8,054 nt of DNA from Bacteroidaceae bacterium (GTDB taxonomy: Bacteria > Bacteroidota > Bacteroidia > Bacteroidales > CHK158-818): NCBI GenBank assembly GCA_017467745.1, contig JAFUKV010000243.1:1-8054 (forward strand), read 5' to 3'. Numbering within the stretch: the first letter of the stretch is position 1; every line of letters begins with the position of its first letter. The translations under genes and the position numbers were made by a program. Under the pieces are notes generated by a model that saw only the letters and a program-made list of their open reading frames with translations, did no database searches and was not told the DNA's origin. Of this stretch, positions 1 through 6,832 are shown in pieces.

Positions 1-117
1 AGCAGTAGTGCGGTAGTTGTTATGTTTGCTTCCCTATTGATAGCTATCGTGATATTTGCTATGGACAAGGCTTTTGATGGAATCATGCGTTTTTTCTACG
101 AAAGAATATTCGGTTAA
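1..117 (+). CDS. secE: Preprotein translocase subunit SecE, C-terminal end (5' truncated by window)
   Basis: The frame is open from base 1 and ends in tandem stops (TAA at 115-117, TAA at 118-120). It encodes 38 residues: a hydrophobic run of about 17 residues (AVVVMFASLLIAIVIFA) followed by a short amphipathic tail, MDKAFDGIMRFFYERIFG. This matches the end of bacterial SecE, whose single conserved transmembrane helix is followed by a short C-terminal tail. SecE is an inner-membrane protein that clamps and stabilises SecY in the SecYEG protein-export channel. The placement directly upstream of nusG is the standard secE-nusG arrangement and is strong support for the call, because SecE itself is short and weakly conserved. 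The start codon and N-terminal part lie outside the window. The TAATAA double stop gives secure termination 15 nt before nusG. Confidence 0.9.
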   Translation, partial: SSSAVVVMFASLLIAIVIFAMDKAFDGIMRFFYERIFG

Positions 118-120
118 TAA

Positions 121-125
121 GAGGA
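121..125 (+). promoter_or_regulatory. Shine-Dalgarno-like site of nusG
   Basis: GAGGA lies 7 nt before the nusG ATG, a good match in sequence and spacing to the anti-Shine-Dalgarno sequence. It is the only such site before a start codon in this window; the other six starts follow A/T-rich sequence lacking a purine core. It supports the ATG at 133 as the start. Bacteroidota ribosomes are known to use such sites little, so functional importance is uncertain. Confidence 0.5.
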
Positions 126-132
126 ATTATTT

Positions 133-675
133 ATGACTGAGATTAAAAAAGAATGGTATGTATTGCGTGCCATTAGCGGAAAAGAAAGCAAGGTCAAAGA
201 AACTCTTGATGCAGAAATCAAGAATAGTGATCTTGGTAAGTATGTATCTCAAGTTTTAATTCCTGCTGAAAAAGTTTATTCTGTACGTAATGGGAAAAAG
301 ATTACAAAAGAACGTAACCTTTATCCCGGTTATGTGTTTGTAGAAGCTCATTTAGTCGGAGAAGTTTTACATCGGTTGCGTAATACGACCAATGTAATAG
401 GTTTTTTAGGTGGGGCTATGAAGCCTGATCCTTTAAGACCTTCTGAGGTAAGTAGGATGCTGGGTGCAGTTGATGAAATACAAGAAATGGGAGAAGAAAT
501 AAATATCCCGTATTTTGTAGGGGAAACTGTGAAAGTAACCTATGGACCTTTTAACGGATTCAGCGGAGTGATCGAAGAAATAAACAATGAGAGAAAAAAG
601 CTGAAAGTGATGGTCAAGATATTCGGACGGAAAACACCGCTCGAATTAGGCTTTATGCAGGTAGAAAAAGAGTAA
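133..675 (+). CDS. nusG: Transcription termination/antitermination factor NusG
   Basis: The gene encodes 180 residues, close to the usual length of NusG. Residues about 5-95 form the NGN domain, opening with KEWYVLRAISGKE and holding the LYPGYVFV strand at 63-70, which in the family packs against the RNA polymerase beta' clamp helices. Residues about 127-178 form the KOW domain (FVGETVKVTYGPFNGFSGVI), which in known homologues contacts Rho or ribosomal protein S10. NusG binds elongating RNA polymerase in the cytoplasm, modulates pausing, and links transcription to translation or Rho termination. The length matches housekeeping NusG, and the secE/rplK context excludes the specialised paralogues (RfaH, or the UpxY/LoaP-type regulators of capsule loci that are common in Bacteroidales). 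The ATG start is supported by a Shine-Dalgarno-like GAGGA and by alignment of the N-terminus with the family. Confidence 0.97.
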   Translation: MTEIKKEWYVLRAISGKESKVKETLDAEIKNSDLGKYVSQVLIPAEKVYSVRNGKKITKERNLYPGYVFVEAHLVGEVLHRLRNTTNVIGFLGGAMKPDPLRPSEVSRMLGAVDEIQEMGEEINIPYFVGETVKVTYGPFNGFSGVIEEINNERKKLKVMVKIFGRKTPLELGFMQVEKE

Positions 676-710
676 GCGATGGTGTTACGCATTGTGTAGC
701 TCTTGATTGT
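676..710 (+). promoter_or_regulatory. Two-helix RNA structure in the nusG-rplK gap (possible L1 operator)
   Basis: Directly after the nusG stop, GTTACGC (684-690) can pair with GTGTAGC (694-700) around an ATT loop, giving 7 bp with two G-U pairs. Outside it, GCGAT (676-680) can pair with ATTGT (706-710), giving 5 bp with two G-U pairs. The two helices are separated by an asymmetric internal loop of 3 and 5 nt. In many bacteria ribosomal protein L1 represses the rplK-rplA message by binding a site just upstream of rplK that mimics its 23S rRNA site, a stem with an asymmetric internal loop. The position and general shape fit that role, but I do not see the full conserved L1-site sequence, so the assignment is an inference. 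There is no T-tract, so it is not a terminator. Confidence 0.25.
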
Positions 711-732
711 ATCATTTTTAATTAAAAGAAAA

Positions 733-1176
733 ATGGCTAAAGAAATTGCTGGACAAATCAAATTACAAATTAAAGGAGGAGCAGCAAATCCCTCTCCCCC
801 TGTAGGACCTGCTCTTGGTTCTAAAGGGATCAACATTATGGAGTTTTGCAAGCAATTTAATGCCAGAACCCAAGACAAAGCGGGAAAAGTGCTTCCGGTA
901 ATCATTACGTATTATGCAGATAAAACGTTTGATTTTATCGTTAAGACACCTCCTGTCGCAATTCAATTGCTTGAAATAAGCAAACAAAAAAGCGGGTCGG
1001 CAGAACCGAACCGTAAAAAAGTTGCAGAAATCACTTGGGATCAGGTAAAAGCAATTGCAGAAGACAAAATGGTTGATTTGAACTGTTTTACTTTAGACTC
1101 AGCTATGAAAATGGTTGCTGGTACAGCGAGAAGTATGGGTATAACCGTAAAAGGGGAATTCCCGGTAAATAATTAA
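733..1176 (+). CDS. rplK: 50S ribosomal protein L11
   Basis: This gene encodes 147 residues, a normal L11 length. The start is placed at the ATG beginning MAKEIAGQIKLQIKGG, which matches the family N-terminus; a TTG at 703 would add ten residues absent from homologues. The N-terminal domain carries PPVGPALG at 22-29, the proline-rich segment that in known L11 proteins forms part of the thiopeptide-antibiotic and factor interaction surface. The C-terminal RNA-binding domain (about 75-147) includes the signature region ending GTARSMGI (130-137). L11 binds the GTPase-associated centre of 23S rRNA at the base of the L7/L12 stalk and is needed for factor-dependent GTP hydrolysis and RelA activation. 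It is 15 nt upstream of rplA, its usual operon partner. The A-rich sequence before the ATG has no Shine-Dalgarno core. Confidence 0.97.
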   Translation: MAKEIAGQIKLQIKGGAANPSPPVGPALGSKGINIMEFCKQFNARTQDKAGKVLPVIITYYADKTFDFIVKTPPVAIQLLEISKQKSGSAEPNRKKVAEITWDQVKAIAEDKMVDLNCFTLDSAMKMVAGTARSMGITVKGEFPVNN

Positions 1177-1191
1177 TAAACTTCAATTCAA

Positions 1192-1890
1192 ATGGGTAAA
1201 CTGACAAAAAATCAAAAGTTGGCTTTAGACAAGATTGAAGCTGGGAAAATCTATTCGCTCAAAGAAGCATCAGCCTTAGTAAAAGAAATTACCTTTACTA
1301 AATTCGATTCTTCAGTCGATATTGATGTTCGCTTAGGTGTAGATCCCCGTAAAGCAAACCAAATGGTAAGAGGCGTTGTATCATTGCCTCACGGTACAGG
1401 TAAGCAAGTACGGGTGCTCGTATTGTGTACTCCCGATGCAGAAGCTGATGCTAAAGCTGCCGGAGCCGATTATGTAGGATTAGACGAATATATCGAAAAA
1501 ATCAAAGGCGGTTGGACAGATATTGATGTAATCATTACAATGCCCGCTATCATGGGTAAAATCGGAGCTTTGGGTCGTGTGCTCGGTCCGAGAGGATTGA
1601 TGCCTAATCCTAAAAGCGGCACGGTTACAAACGATGTAGCGAAAGCTGTTAAAGAAGTTAAGCAGGGTAAAATAGACTTTAAAGTCGATAAAAACGGTAT
1701 CGTGCATGCTTCAATCGGAAAAGTTTCATTTGCGGCCGACCAAATTTGCGACAATGCAAAAGAATTTGTGTCTACGTTGATTAAAATGAAACCAGCTGCG
1801 TCAAAAGGTACATACATTAAGAGTATTTTCCTTTCAAGTACAATGAGCCCGGGTCTTAAAATCGAGCCTAAATCAGTAGAAGAGATTTAA
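1192..1890 (+). CDS. rplA: 50S ribosomal protein L1
   Basis: The gene encodes 232 residues, typical of L1. Domain I is built from both ends (about 1-66 and 160-232), with domain II inserted between them. The family signature runs from residue 127 to 144 (LGRVLGPRGLMPNPKSGT). Near the C-terminus, SSTMSPG (215-221) supplies the Thr-Met pair at 217-218 that contacts RNA in known L1 structures. VRGVVSLPHGTG (59-70) marks the hinge into domain II. L1 forms the mobile L1 stalk near the ribosomal E site, helping deacylated tRNA leave. In many bacteria it is also the translational repressor of its own rplK-rplA message; a candidate RNA structure lies just upstream of rplK. The start is fixed by conservation of MGKLTKNQK, with no Shine-Dalgarno core in the 15-nt gap. 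Confidence 0.97.
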   Translation: MGKLTKNQKLALDKIEAGKIYSLKEASALVKEITFTKFDSSVDIDVRLGVDPRKANQMVRGVVSLPHGTGKQVRVLVLCTPDAEADAKAAGADYVGLDEYIEKIKGGWTDIDVIITMPAIMGKIGALGRVLGPRGLMPNPKSGTVTNDVAKAVKEVKQGKIDFKVDKNGIVHASIGKVSFAADQICDNAKEFVSTLIKMKPAASKGTYIKSIFLSSTMSPGLKIEPKSVEEI

Positions 1891-1904
1891 AAAAGTTGTG
1901 AATT

Positions 1905-2420
1905 ATGAGAAAGGAAGATAAAAGTACTATTATAGAGCAGATTGCAGCAGTAGTAAAAGAATATAACCATTTCTATCTGACAGAAACTACTTCTTTAAAT
2001 GCAGAAAAAACAAGCGAATTGAGAAAAGCATGTTTCAAAGCGGATATAAAATTATTGGTTGTAAAGAATACGCTGTTGCGTAAAGCTTTGGAAAGTCTTG
2101 ATGTGGACTATTCTGAGTTGTTCTCCAGTTTAAAGGGATCGACTACCGTAATGTTCTCTAATACAGGCAATGCTCCTGCAAAATTGATTAAAGAATTCAA
2201 CAAAAAAAGCGACTTGCCTCTGCTTAAAGCTGCTTATGTTGAAGAAAGCTTCTATATTGGAGCTGATCAATTAGACACATTGGCTGCGATTAAGAGTAAA
2301 AATGAACTTATTGCCGAAGTTATTGGCTTGTTACAATCTCCTGCTAAAAACGTTGTTTCAGCTCTTCAATCAGGCGGTTCAAAATTACATGGAGTATTGC
2401 AGACTCTATCAGAAAGATAA
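1905..2420 (+). CDS. rplJ: 50S ribosomal protein L10
   Basis: The gene encodes 171 residues, within the normal L10 range. The N-terminal RNA-binding domain contains VVKNTLLRKAL (52-62) and KGSTTVMFS (78-85 region), both family hallmarks. The C-terminal part (about 135-171) is predicted helical and corresponds to the helix that carries L7/L12 dimers. L10 anchors those dimers on the GTPase-associated region of 23S rRNA next to L11. Only 14 nt separate it from rplA, so the long L10-binding leader found upstream of rplJ in enterobacteria cannot sit in this gap. It is followed after 48 A/T-rich nucleotides by rplL, the gene for its binding partner; I see no hairpin or promoter in that gap. The ATG start has no Shine-Dalgarno sequence; MRKEDKSTII aligns with family N-termini. 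Confidence 0.96.
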   Translation: MRKEDKSTIIEQIAAVVKEYNHFYLTETTSLNAEKTSELRKACFKADIKLLVVKNTLLRKALESLDVDYSELFSSLKGSTTVMFSNTGNAPAKLIKEFNKKSDLPLLKAAYVEESFYIGADQLDTLAAIKSKNELIAEVIGLLQSPAKNVVSALQSGGSKLHGVLQTLSER

Positions 2421-2468
2421 AATTTTATACAATTACAGATAAGTAAATAACAATTAAATCATACAAAA

Positions 2469-2840
2469 ATGGCAGATTTAAAAGCTTTTGCAGAACAATT
2501 AGTTAACTTGACCGTAAAAGAAGTAAACGAACTTGCTCAAATTTTGAAAGACGAATACGGTATCGAACCCGCTGCTGCAGCAGTTGCTGTTGCCGCTCCC
2601 GCTGCTGCTGGTGCAGCTGCTGAAGAAAAAACTTCTTTCGACGTAGTTTTGAAAGCAGCAGGCGCTAATAAGTTGGCAGTTGTTAAGTTAGTAAAAGAAT
2701 TAACCGGTCTTGGCTTGAAAGAAGCAAAAGATATGGTTGACGGTGCTCCCAGCAATATCAAAGAAGGCATTGCTAAAGCAGACGCTGAAGCTCTGAAAAA
2801 ACAATTAGAAGAAGCAGGAGCTGAAGTTGAACTTAAATAA
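2469..2840 (+). CDS. rplL: 50S ribosomal protein L7/L12
   Basis: The gene encodes 123 residues, the usual length. The N-terminal dimerisation domain (1-33, MADLKAFAEQLVNLTVKEVN) binds L10. An alanine-rich flexible hinge runs from 35 to 51 (AAAAVAVAAPAAAGAAA). The C-terminal globular domain (52-123) recruits translation GTPases, with the conserved surface GANKLAVVKLVKELTGLGL (65-83) and KEAKDMVDGAP (84-94). Lysines 68 and 73 correspond to factor-contacting lysines in the E. coli protein. L7/L12 is the only ribosomal protein present in multiple copies, so cells need more of it than of RNA polymerase; a strong terminator-like hairpin lies immediately downstream, before rpoB. The hinge makes the DNA locally rich in GCT/GCA repeats. 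The start codon follows an A-rich stretch without a Shine-Dalgarno core. Confidence 0.98.
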   Translation: MADLKAFAEQLVNLTVKEVNELAQILKDEYGIEPAAAAVAVAAPAAAGAAAEEKTSFDVVLKAAGANKLAVVKLVKELTGLGLKEAKDMVDGAPSNIKEGIAKADAEALKKQLEEAGAEVELK

Positions 2841-2841
2841 T

Positions 2842-2860
2842 TTGCCTGATAATCAGGTAA
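2842..2860 (+). promoter_or_regulatory. Small hairpin directly after rplL
   Basis: TTGCCTGA (2842-2849) pairs with TCAGGTAA (2853-2860) around a TAA loop, giving 8 bp with one G-U pair. It begins 2 nt after the rplL stop and ends 3 nt before the larger terminator-like stem. With no T-tract of its own it is unlikely to terminate; it could protect the rplL 3' end or act as an RNA-processing site. Confidence 0.45.
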
Positions 2861-2863
2861 TTT

Positions 2864-2901
2864 GGTTAAGAGTCCTCCCTAAGGGGATTCTTAACCTTTT
2901 T
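2864..2901 (+). terminator. Terminator-like attenuator between rplL and rpoB
   Basis: A 14-bp stem is formed by 2864-2877 (GGTTAAGAGTCCTC) and 2883-2896 (GGGGATTCTTAACC), with two G-U pairs and a 5-nt CCTAA loop, followed at once by TTTTT (2897-2901). This is the layout of an intrinsic terminator. Since rpoB and rpoC are essential and I see no convincing promoter in the remaining 41 nt before rpoB, partial read-through is the likeliest behaviour: an attenuator that lowers polymerase gene expression relative to the ribosomal genes. An attenuator in the same gap is known in E. coli. The short T-tract is consistent with incomplete termination. RNase processing at the stem is an alternative. Confidence 0.75.
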
Positions 2902-2942
2902 GTGTATATGATTTGTTTTAAGTTCAACTAATCTATTGATAA

Positions 2943-5900
2943 ATGTCTTCAAATATTGGTAAACAACGGGTAAATTTTGCTTCGATAAAAAGTCCGCTCG
3001 CCTATCCGGATTTTCTTGAAGTTCAATTGAAGTCATTTCAAGACTTTCTTCAGCTTGATACGCCCCCCGAAAAGAGAAAAAATGAGGGATTGTATAAAGT
3101 ATTTGCTGAAAATTTTCCGATAGCAGATACAAGAAACAATTTTGTCCTTGAATTTTTAGATTATTATATTGATCCCCCGAGATATAGCATTGACGAATGT
3201 ATTGAGAGAGGATTAACTTACAGTGTGCCGTTAAAGGCTAAATTAAAGTTGTACTGTACAGATCCCGATCACGAAGATTTTGATACCGTGATACAGGATG
3301 TGTATTTGGGTCCGATTCCTTACATGACGGAAAAAGGCACGTTTGTAATTAACGGAGCCGAACGCGTTGTCGTTTCTCAGCTTCATCGTTCTCCGGGTGT
3401 ATTTTTTGGACAGAGTAAGCATGCTAACGGAACGAAATTGTATTCAGCCCGTATTATTCCGTTTAAGGGCTCTTGGATAGAATTCGCTACTGACATCAAT
3501 AATGTAATGTACGCTTACATTGACCGGAAGAAAAAATTACCTGTAACCACTTTGTTGCGGGCAATAGGCTATGAAAGCGATAAAGATATACTTGAAATAT
3601 TCGGTTTGGCCGAAGAATTGAAAGTAACGAAAACTAATCTGAAAAAAGCGATTGGACGCCGTTTGGCTGCCCGTGTATTGAAAACGTGGGTGGAAGACTT
3701 TGTTGACGAAGACACCGGAGAGGTTGTTTCTATCGAACGCAATGAGGTAATTATTGATCGTGAAACTGTTTTGGAGGAATCTCACATTGATGAAATTCTC
3801 GAATCGGGCGTTCAAAACATCCTTTTGCATAAAGAAGAACTGAACCTTTCTGATTATTCAATTATATACAATACTCTTCAAAAAGATTCAAGTAACTCTG
3901 AAAAGGAAGCGGTTTTATATATTTACCGCCAGTTGCGGAATGCCGAGCCTGCCGATGATGCAAGTGCGCGCGAAGTAATTACCAACTTATTCTTTTCAGA
4001 AAAGAGATACGATTTGGGAGAAGTGGGACGTTACAGAATCAATAAAAAATTGAATTTGTCTACCCCTCCCGATGTAAAAGTCTTGACAAAAGAAGACATC
4101 ATTGAAATTATCAAATATCTGATTGAATTGATCAATTCTAATACGGATGTAGACGATATCGACCATTTGAGTAACCGTCGTGTACGTACCGTAGGAGAGC
4201 AATTGTACAATCAGTTTGGGGTAGGTTTAGCCCGTATGTCTCGTACTATTCGCGAACGAATGAATGTGCGTGACAATGAGGTGTTCACTCCTATTGATTT
4301 GATTAATGCCAAAACCATATCGTCGGTTATCAATACGTTCTTCGGAACAAATGCCCTTTCTCAGTTTATGGATCAGACCAATCCTTTGGCCGAGATGACA
4401 CATAAACGCCGTATGTCGGCTTTGGGTCCCGGCGGTTTGTCGAGAGAAAGAGCCGGTTTCGAGGTTCGCGACGTACACTATACACATTACGGACGCCTTT
4501 GTCCTATCGAAACGCCCGAAGGTCCTAACATCGGGTTGATTTCATCTCTTTGTGTTTATGCTAAAATCAACAATTTAGGGTTTATTGAAACGCCATATCG
4601 TAAAGTATCGAATGGAAAAGTAGATTTAAGCGATGATGGAGTTATTTATATGACGGCCGAAGTTGAAGAAGGGCAGGTTATTGCGCAGGGTAATGCTCCG
4701 TTAAATGATGACGGAACGTTTATCCGTTCTAAGGTAAAAGCCCGCCAAGAAAGCGATTTCCCCGTTGTAGCACCCGAAGAAGTTAATTTGATGGATGTTT
4801 CGCCTACACAAATTGCTTCTATTGCGGCTTCGTTGATTCCGTTCCTTGAACATGACGACGCTAACCGTGCGTTGATGGGTTCTAACATGATGCGTCAAGC
4901 AGTTCCCTTATTAAGAACGGAAGCTCCTATTGTCGGAACAGGGTTGGAAGGACAATTGATTCGCGATTCCCGTACCCAAATCATGGCAGAAGGCGCAGGT
5001 GTTATAGAGTTTGTAGATGCTACATGTATTCGCATTCGCTACGATAGAACCGAAGATGAAGAATTTGTAAGTTTTACAGATTCAGTAAAAGAATATAATA
5101 TCCCGAAATTCCGTAAAACGAACCAAAGTACGACAGTCGATTTACGTCCGATATGTCATAAAGGCCAACGAGTAGAAAAAGGCCAGATTCTGACGGAAGG
5201 ATATTCTACCGAAAACGGCGAATTAGCGCTCGGAAAGAATCTGAAAGTAGCATTTATGCCTTGGAAAGGATATAACTATGAAGATGCTATTGTAATTAAC
5301 GAACGAGTTGTTCGTGAAGATATATTGACATCGGTACACGTTGACGAATATTCTCTTGAAGTACGGGAAACCAAACGAGGTATGGAAGAATTGACTTCGG
5401 ATATTCCTAATGTCAGTGAAGACGCTACCAAAGATTTGGACGAACGTGGTATCGTTCGCGTCGGAGCACGCATTCAGCCGGGAGATATTTTGATTGGTAA
5501 GATTACCCCCAAAGGAGAATCTGACCCCTCTCCGGAAGAAAAATTGTTACGTGCCATTTTCGGCGACAAAGCCGGTGATGTAAAAGACGCTTCGTTAAAA
5601 GCCAGTCCGTCGTTGGCGGGTGTGGTTATCGGAACGAATCTGTTCTCCCGAGCTATTAAGAAAAGAAAATCGAAGTTGAGCGATAAAGCCATTTTGCCGA
5701 AATTAGATGAAGAATATGAGGAAAAAATGGCAGAGTTGAAAAGTCAACTTATTGAAAAACTTGTAACGTTAACCAGTGGAAAAACGTCGCAAGGGGTAAA
5801 AGACTATACCGGAATGGAGGTCATTGCCAAAGGTTCTAAGTTTACTCAACGAGCATTAAGCGAACTGGATTATTCTTCTATACAAGTAAGTAAATGGACA

Positions 5901-6755
5901 ACAGATGCTTATAAGAACGAAATGATCCATGCTACGATTATGAATTATCTGCGGAAATATAAAGAATTGGATGCTGAATTGCGTCGTAAAAAATTCGATA
6001 TTTCCATTGGAGACGAATTGCCCTCCGGTATTGTGCAAATGGCGAAAGTATATATCGCTAAAAAACGGAAAATCAGTGTGGGCGATAAAATGGCGGGACG
6101 CCATGGTAACAAAGGTATCGTATCGCGTGTAGTCCGTCAGGAAGATATGCCTTTCTTAGACGATGGTACTCCGGTAGATATTGTATTGAATCCGTTGGGT
6201 GTGCCTTCGCGTATGAACCTCGGACAGATTTTTGAAACCGTATTGGGTTGGGCTGGTTTGAAATTAGGAGAAAAATTCGCTACTCCTATTTTCGATGGTG
6301 CAAGTTTGGACGATTTGAACGCTTGGACAGATAAAGCCGGAGTTCCCCGTTACGGAAAAGCTTATTTGTACGATGGCGGAACCGGTGACCGTTTTGACCA
6401 GCCGGCTACCGTAGGCGTTATTTATATGTTGAAATTAGGCCACATGGTTGAAGATAAGATGCATGCTCGTTCAATAGGCCCGTATTCGCTTATTACACAA
6501 CAACCGTTAGGCGGTAAGGCTCAATTCGGCGGTCAGCGTTTCGGAGAAATGGAGGTTTGGGCGCTTGAAGCTTTTGGTGCTGCTTATGTATTGCAGGAAA
6601 TACTTACCATTAAATCTGACGACGTGGTAGGACGTTCCAAAGCATACGAGGCAATCGTTAAAGGCGAACCTATGCCTACTCCCGGTATTCCCGAGTCTCT
6701 TAACGTGTTATTGCACGAGTTGAGAGGTCTTGGTCTTAGCATCAGTTTAGACTAA
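2943..6755 (+). CDS. rpoB: DNA-directed RNA polymerase subunit beta
   Basis: The gene encodes 1270 residues, a full-length beta subunit of the size usual in Bacteroidales. Visible landmarks in order are GTFVINGAERVVVSQLHRSPG (132-152, N-terminal lobe), the rifampicin pocket around LSQFMDQ (472-478) and THKRRMSALGPGG (486-498), YNYEDAI (777-783, acidic pair near the active site), GDKMAGRHGNKG (1047-1058, with lysines 1049 and 1057 equivalent to E. coli K1065 and K1073), and GGQRFGEMEVWALEA from 1196. With beta' it forms the catalytic core of RNA polymerase and binds the RNA-DNA hybrid. Residues matching E. coli Q513, D516, H526, R529, S531 and L533 are all wild type (Q474, D477, H487, R490, S492, L494), so no classical rifampicin-resistance mutation is seen. 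The ATG start follows A/T-rich sequence and matches the family N-terminus. The frame is intact throughout. Confidence 0.98.
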   Translation: MSSNIGKQRVNFASIKSPLAYPDFLEVQLKSFQDFLQLDTPPEKRKNEGLYKVFAENFPIADTRNNFVLEFLDYYIDPPRYSIDECIERGLTYSVPLKAKLKLYCTDPDHEDFDTVIQDVYLGPIPYMTEKGTFVINGAERVVVSQLHRSPGVFFGQSKHANGTKLYSARIIPFKGSWIEFATDINNVMYAYIDRKKKLPVTTLLRAIGYESDKDILEIFGLAEELKVTKTNLKKAIGRRLAARVLKTWVEDFVDEDTGEVVSIERNEVIIDRETVLEESHIDEILESGVQNILLHKEELNLSDYSIIYNTLQKDSSNSEKEAVLYIYRQLRNAEPADDASAREVITNLFFSEKRYDLGEVGRYRINKKLNLSTPPDVKVLTKEDIIEIIKYLIELINSNTDVDDIDHLSNRRVRTVGEQLYNQFGVGLARMSRTIRERMNVRDNEVFTPIDLINAKTISSVINTFFGTNALSQFMDQTNPLAEMTHKRRMSALGPGGLSRERAGFEVRDVHYTHYGRLCPIETPEGPNIGLISSLCVYAKINNLGFIETPYRKVSNGKVDLSDDGVIYMTAEVEEGQVIAQGNAPLNDDGTFIRSKVKARQESDFPVVAPEEVNLMDVSPTQIASIAASLIPFLEHDDANRALMGSNMMRQAVPLLRTEAPIVGTGLEGQLIRDSRTQIMAEGAGVIEFVDATCIRIRYDRTEDEEFVSFTDSVKEYNIPKFRKTNQSTTVDLRPICHKGQRVEKGQILTEGYSTENGELALGKNLKVAFMPWKGYNYEDAIVINERVVREDILTSVHVDEYSLEVRETKRGMEELTSDIPNVSEDATKDLDERGIVRVGARIQPGDILIGKITPKGESDPSPEEKLLRAIFGDKAGDVKDASLKASPSLAGVVIGTNLFSRAIKKRKSKLSDKAILPKLDEEYEEKMAELKSQLIEKLVTLTSGKTSQGVKDYTGMEVIAKGSKFTQRALSELDYSSIQVSKWTTDAYKNEMIHATIMNYLRKYKELDAELRRKKFDISIGDELPSGIVQMAKVYIAKKRKISVGDKMAGRHGNKGIVSRVVRQEDMPFLDDGTPVDIVLNPLGVPSRMNLGQIFETVLGWAGLKLGEKFATPIFDGASLDDLNAWTDKAGVPRYGKAYLYDGGTGDRFDQPATVGVIYMLKLGHMVEDKMHARSIGPYSLITQQPLGGKAQFGGQRFGEMEVWALEAFGAAYVLQEILTIKSDDVVGRSKAYEAIVKGEPMPTPGIPESLNVLLHELRGLGLSISLD

Positions 6756-6770
6756 CAATTAACAATAAAG

Positions 6771-6803
6771 AACCGACGGTTTCTCATGAAACCGTCCGGT
6801 TTC
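6771..6803 (+). promoter_or_regulatory. Hairpin with competing third arm in the rpoB-rpoC gap
   Basis: GACGGTTTC (6775-6783) and GAAACCGTC (6788-6796) form a perfect 9-bp stem with a TCAT loop. The stem can extend by AACC (6771-6774) pairing with GGTT (6798-6801) across a bulged C at 6797. A second copy of CGGTTTC at 6797-6803 can instead pair with part of the right arm: GAAACC (6788-6793) with GGTTTC (6798-6803), loop GTCC. The two folds are mutually exclusive. No T-tract follows, so it is not a standard terminator. It starts 15 nt after the rpoB stop and ends 29 nt before the rpoC ATG, so it could affect RNA processing or rpoC translation; function is unknown. Confidence 0.5.
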
Positions 6804-6832
6804 ATTCAGATAACTCTTTATAAATTTAGAAT

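Noticed and set aside
703..732. Ten-residue N-terminal extension of L11 from a TTG codon
   Set aside because: L11 proteins begin at MAKEIAGQ; the extension reads through the candidate leader structure and has no homology to the family.
540..905. 121-codon open frame on the minus strand over the end of nusG and the start of rplK
   Set aside because: It lies antisense to two well-supported genes, resembles no protein I recognise, and is best explained as a shadow of their codon pattern.
1470..1817. 115-codon minus-strand open frame inside rplA
   Set aside because: It lies fully inside a conserved ribosomal protein gene; its hydrophobic translation is the expected mirror of L1 codons.
2572..2583. 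12-bp perfect palindrome CTGCTGCAGCAG
   Set aside because: It falls in the alanine-rich hinge of L7/L12 and is explained by alternating GCT and GCA alanine codons.
2899..2915. Possible Bacteroidota promoter before rpoB (TATGATTTG near a TTTG)
   Set aside because: The -7 element has an extra base relative to TAnnTTTG, and the nearest upstream TTTG motifs are either about 42 nt or only a few nt away instead of about 20.
2866..3132. 88-codon minus-strand open frame covering the rplL-rpoB gap
   Set aside because: It overlaps the terminator stem and the conserved rpoB N-terminus, and its translation looks like no known protein.
6798..6828. Possible promoter before rpoC (TAAATTTA as a -7 element)
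   Set aside because: The last base differs from the consensus, the upstream element would be TTTC at a short spacing, and transcription would start almost on the rpoC ATG.
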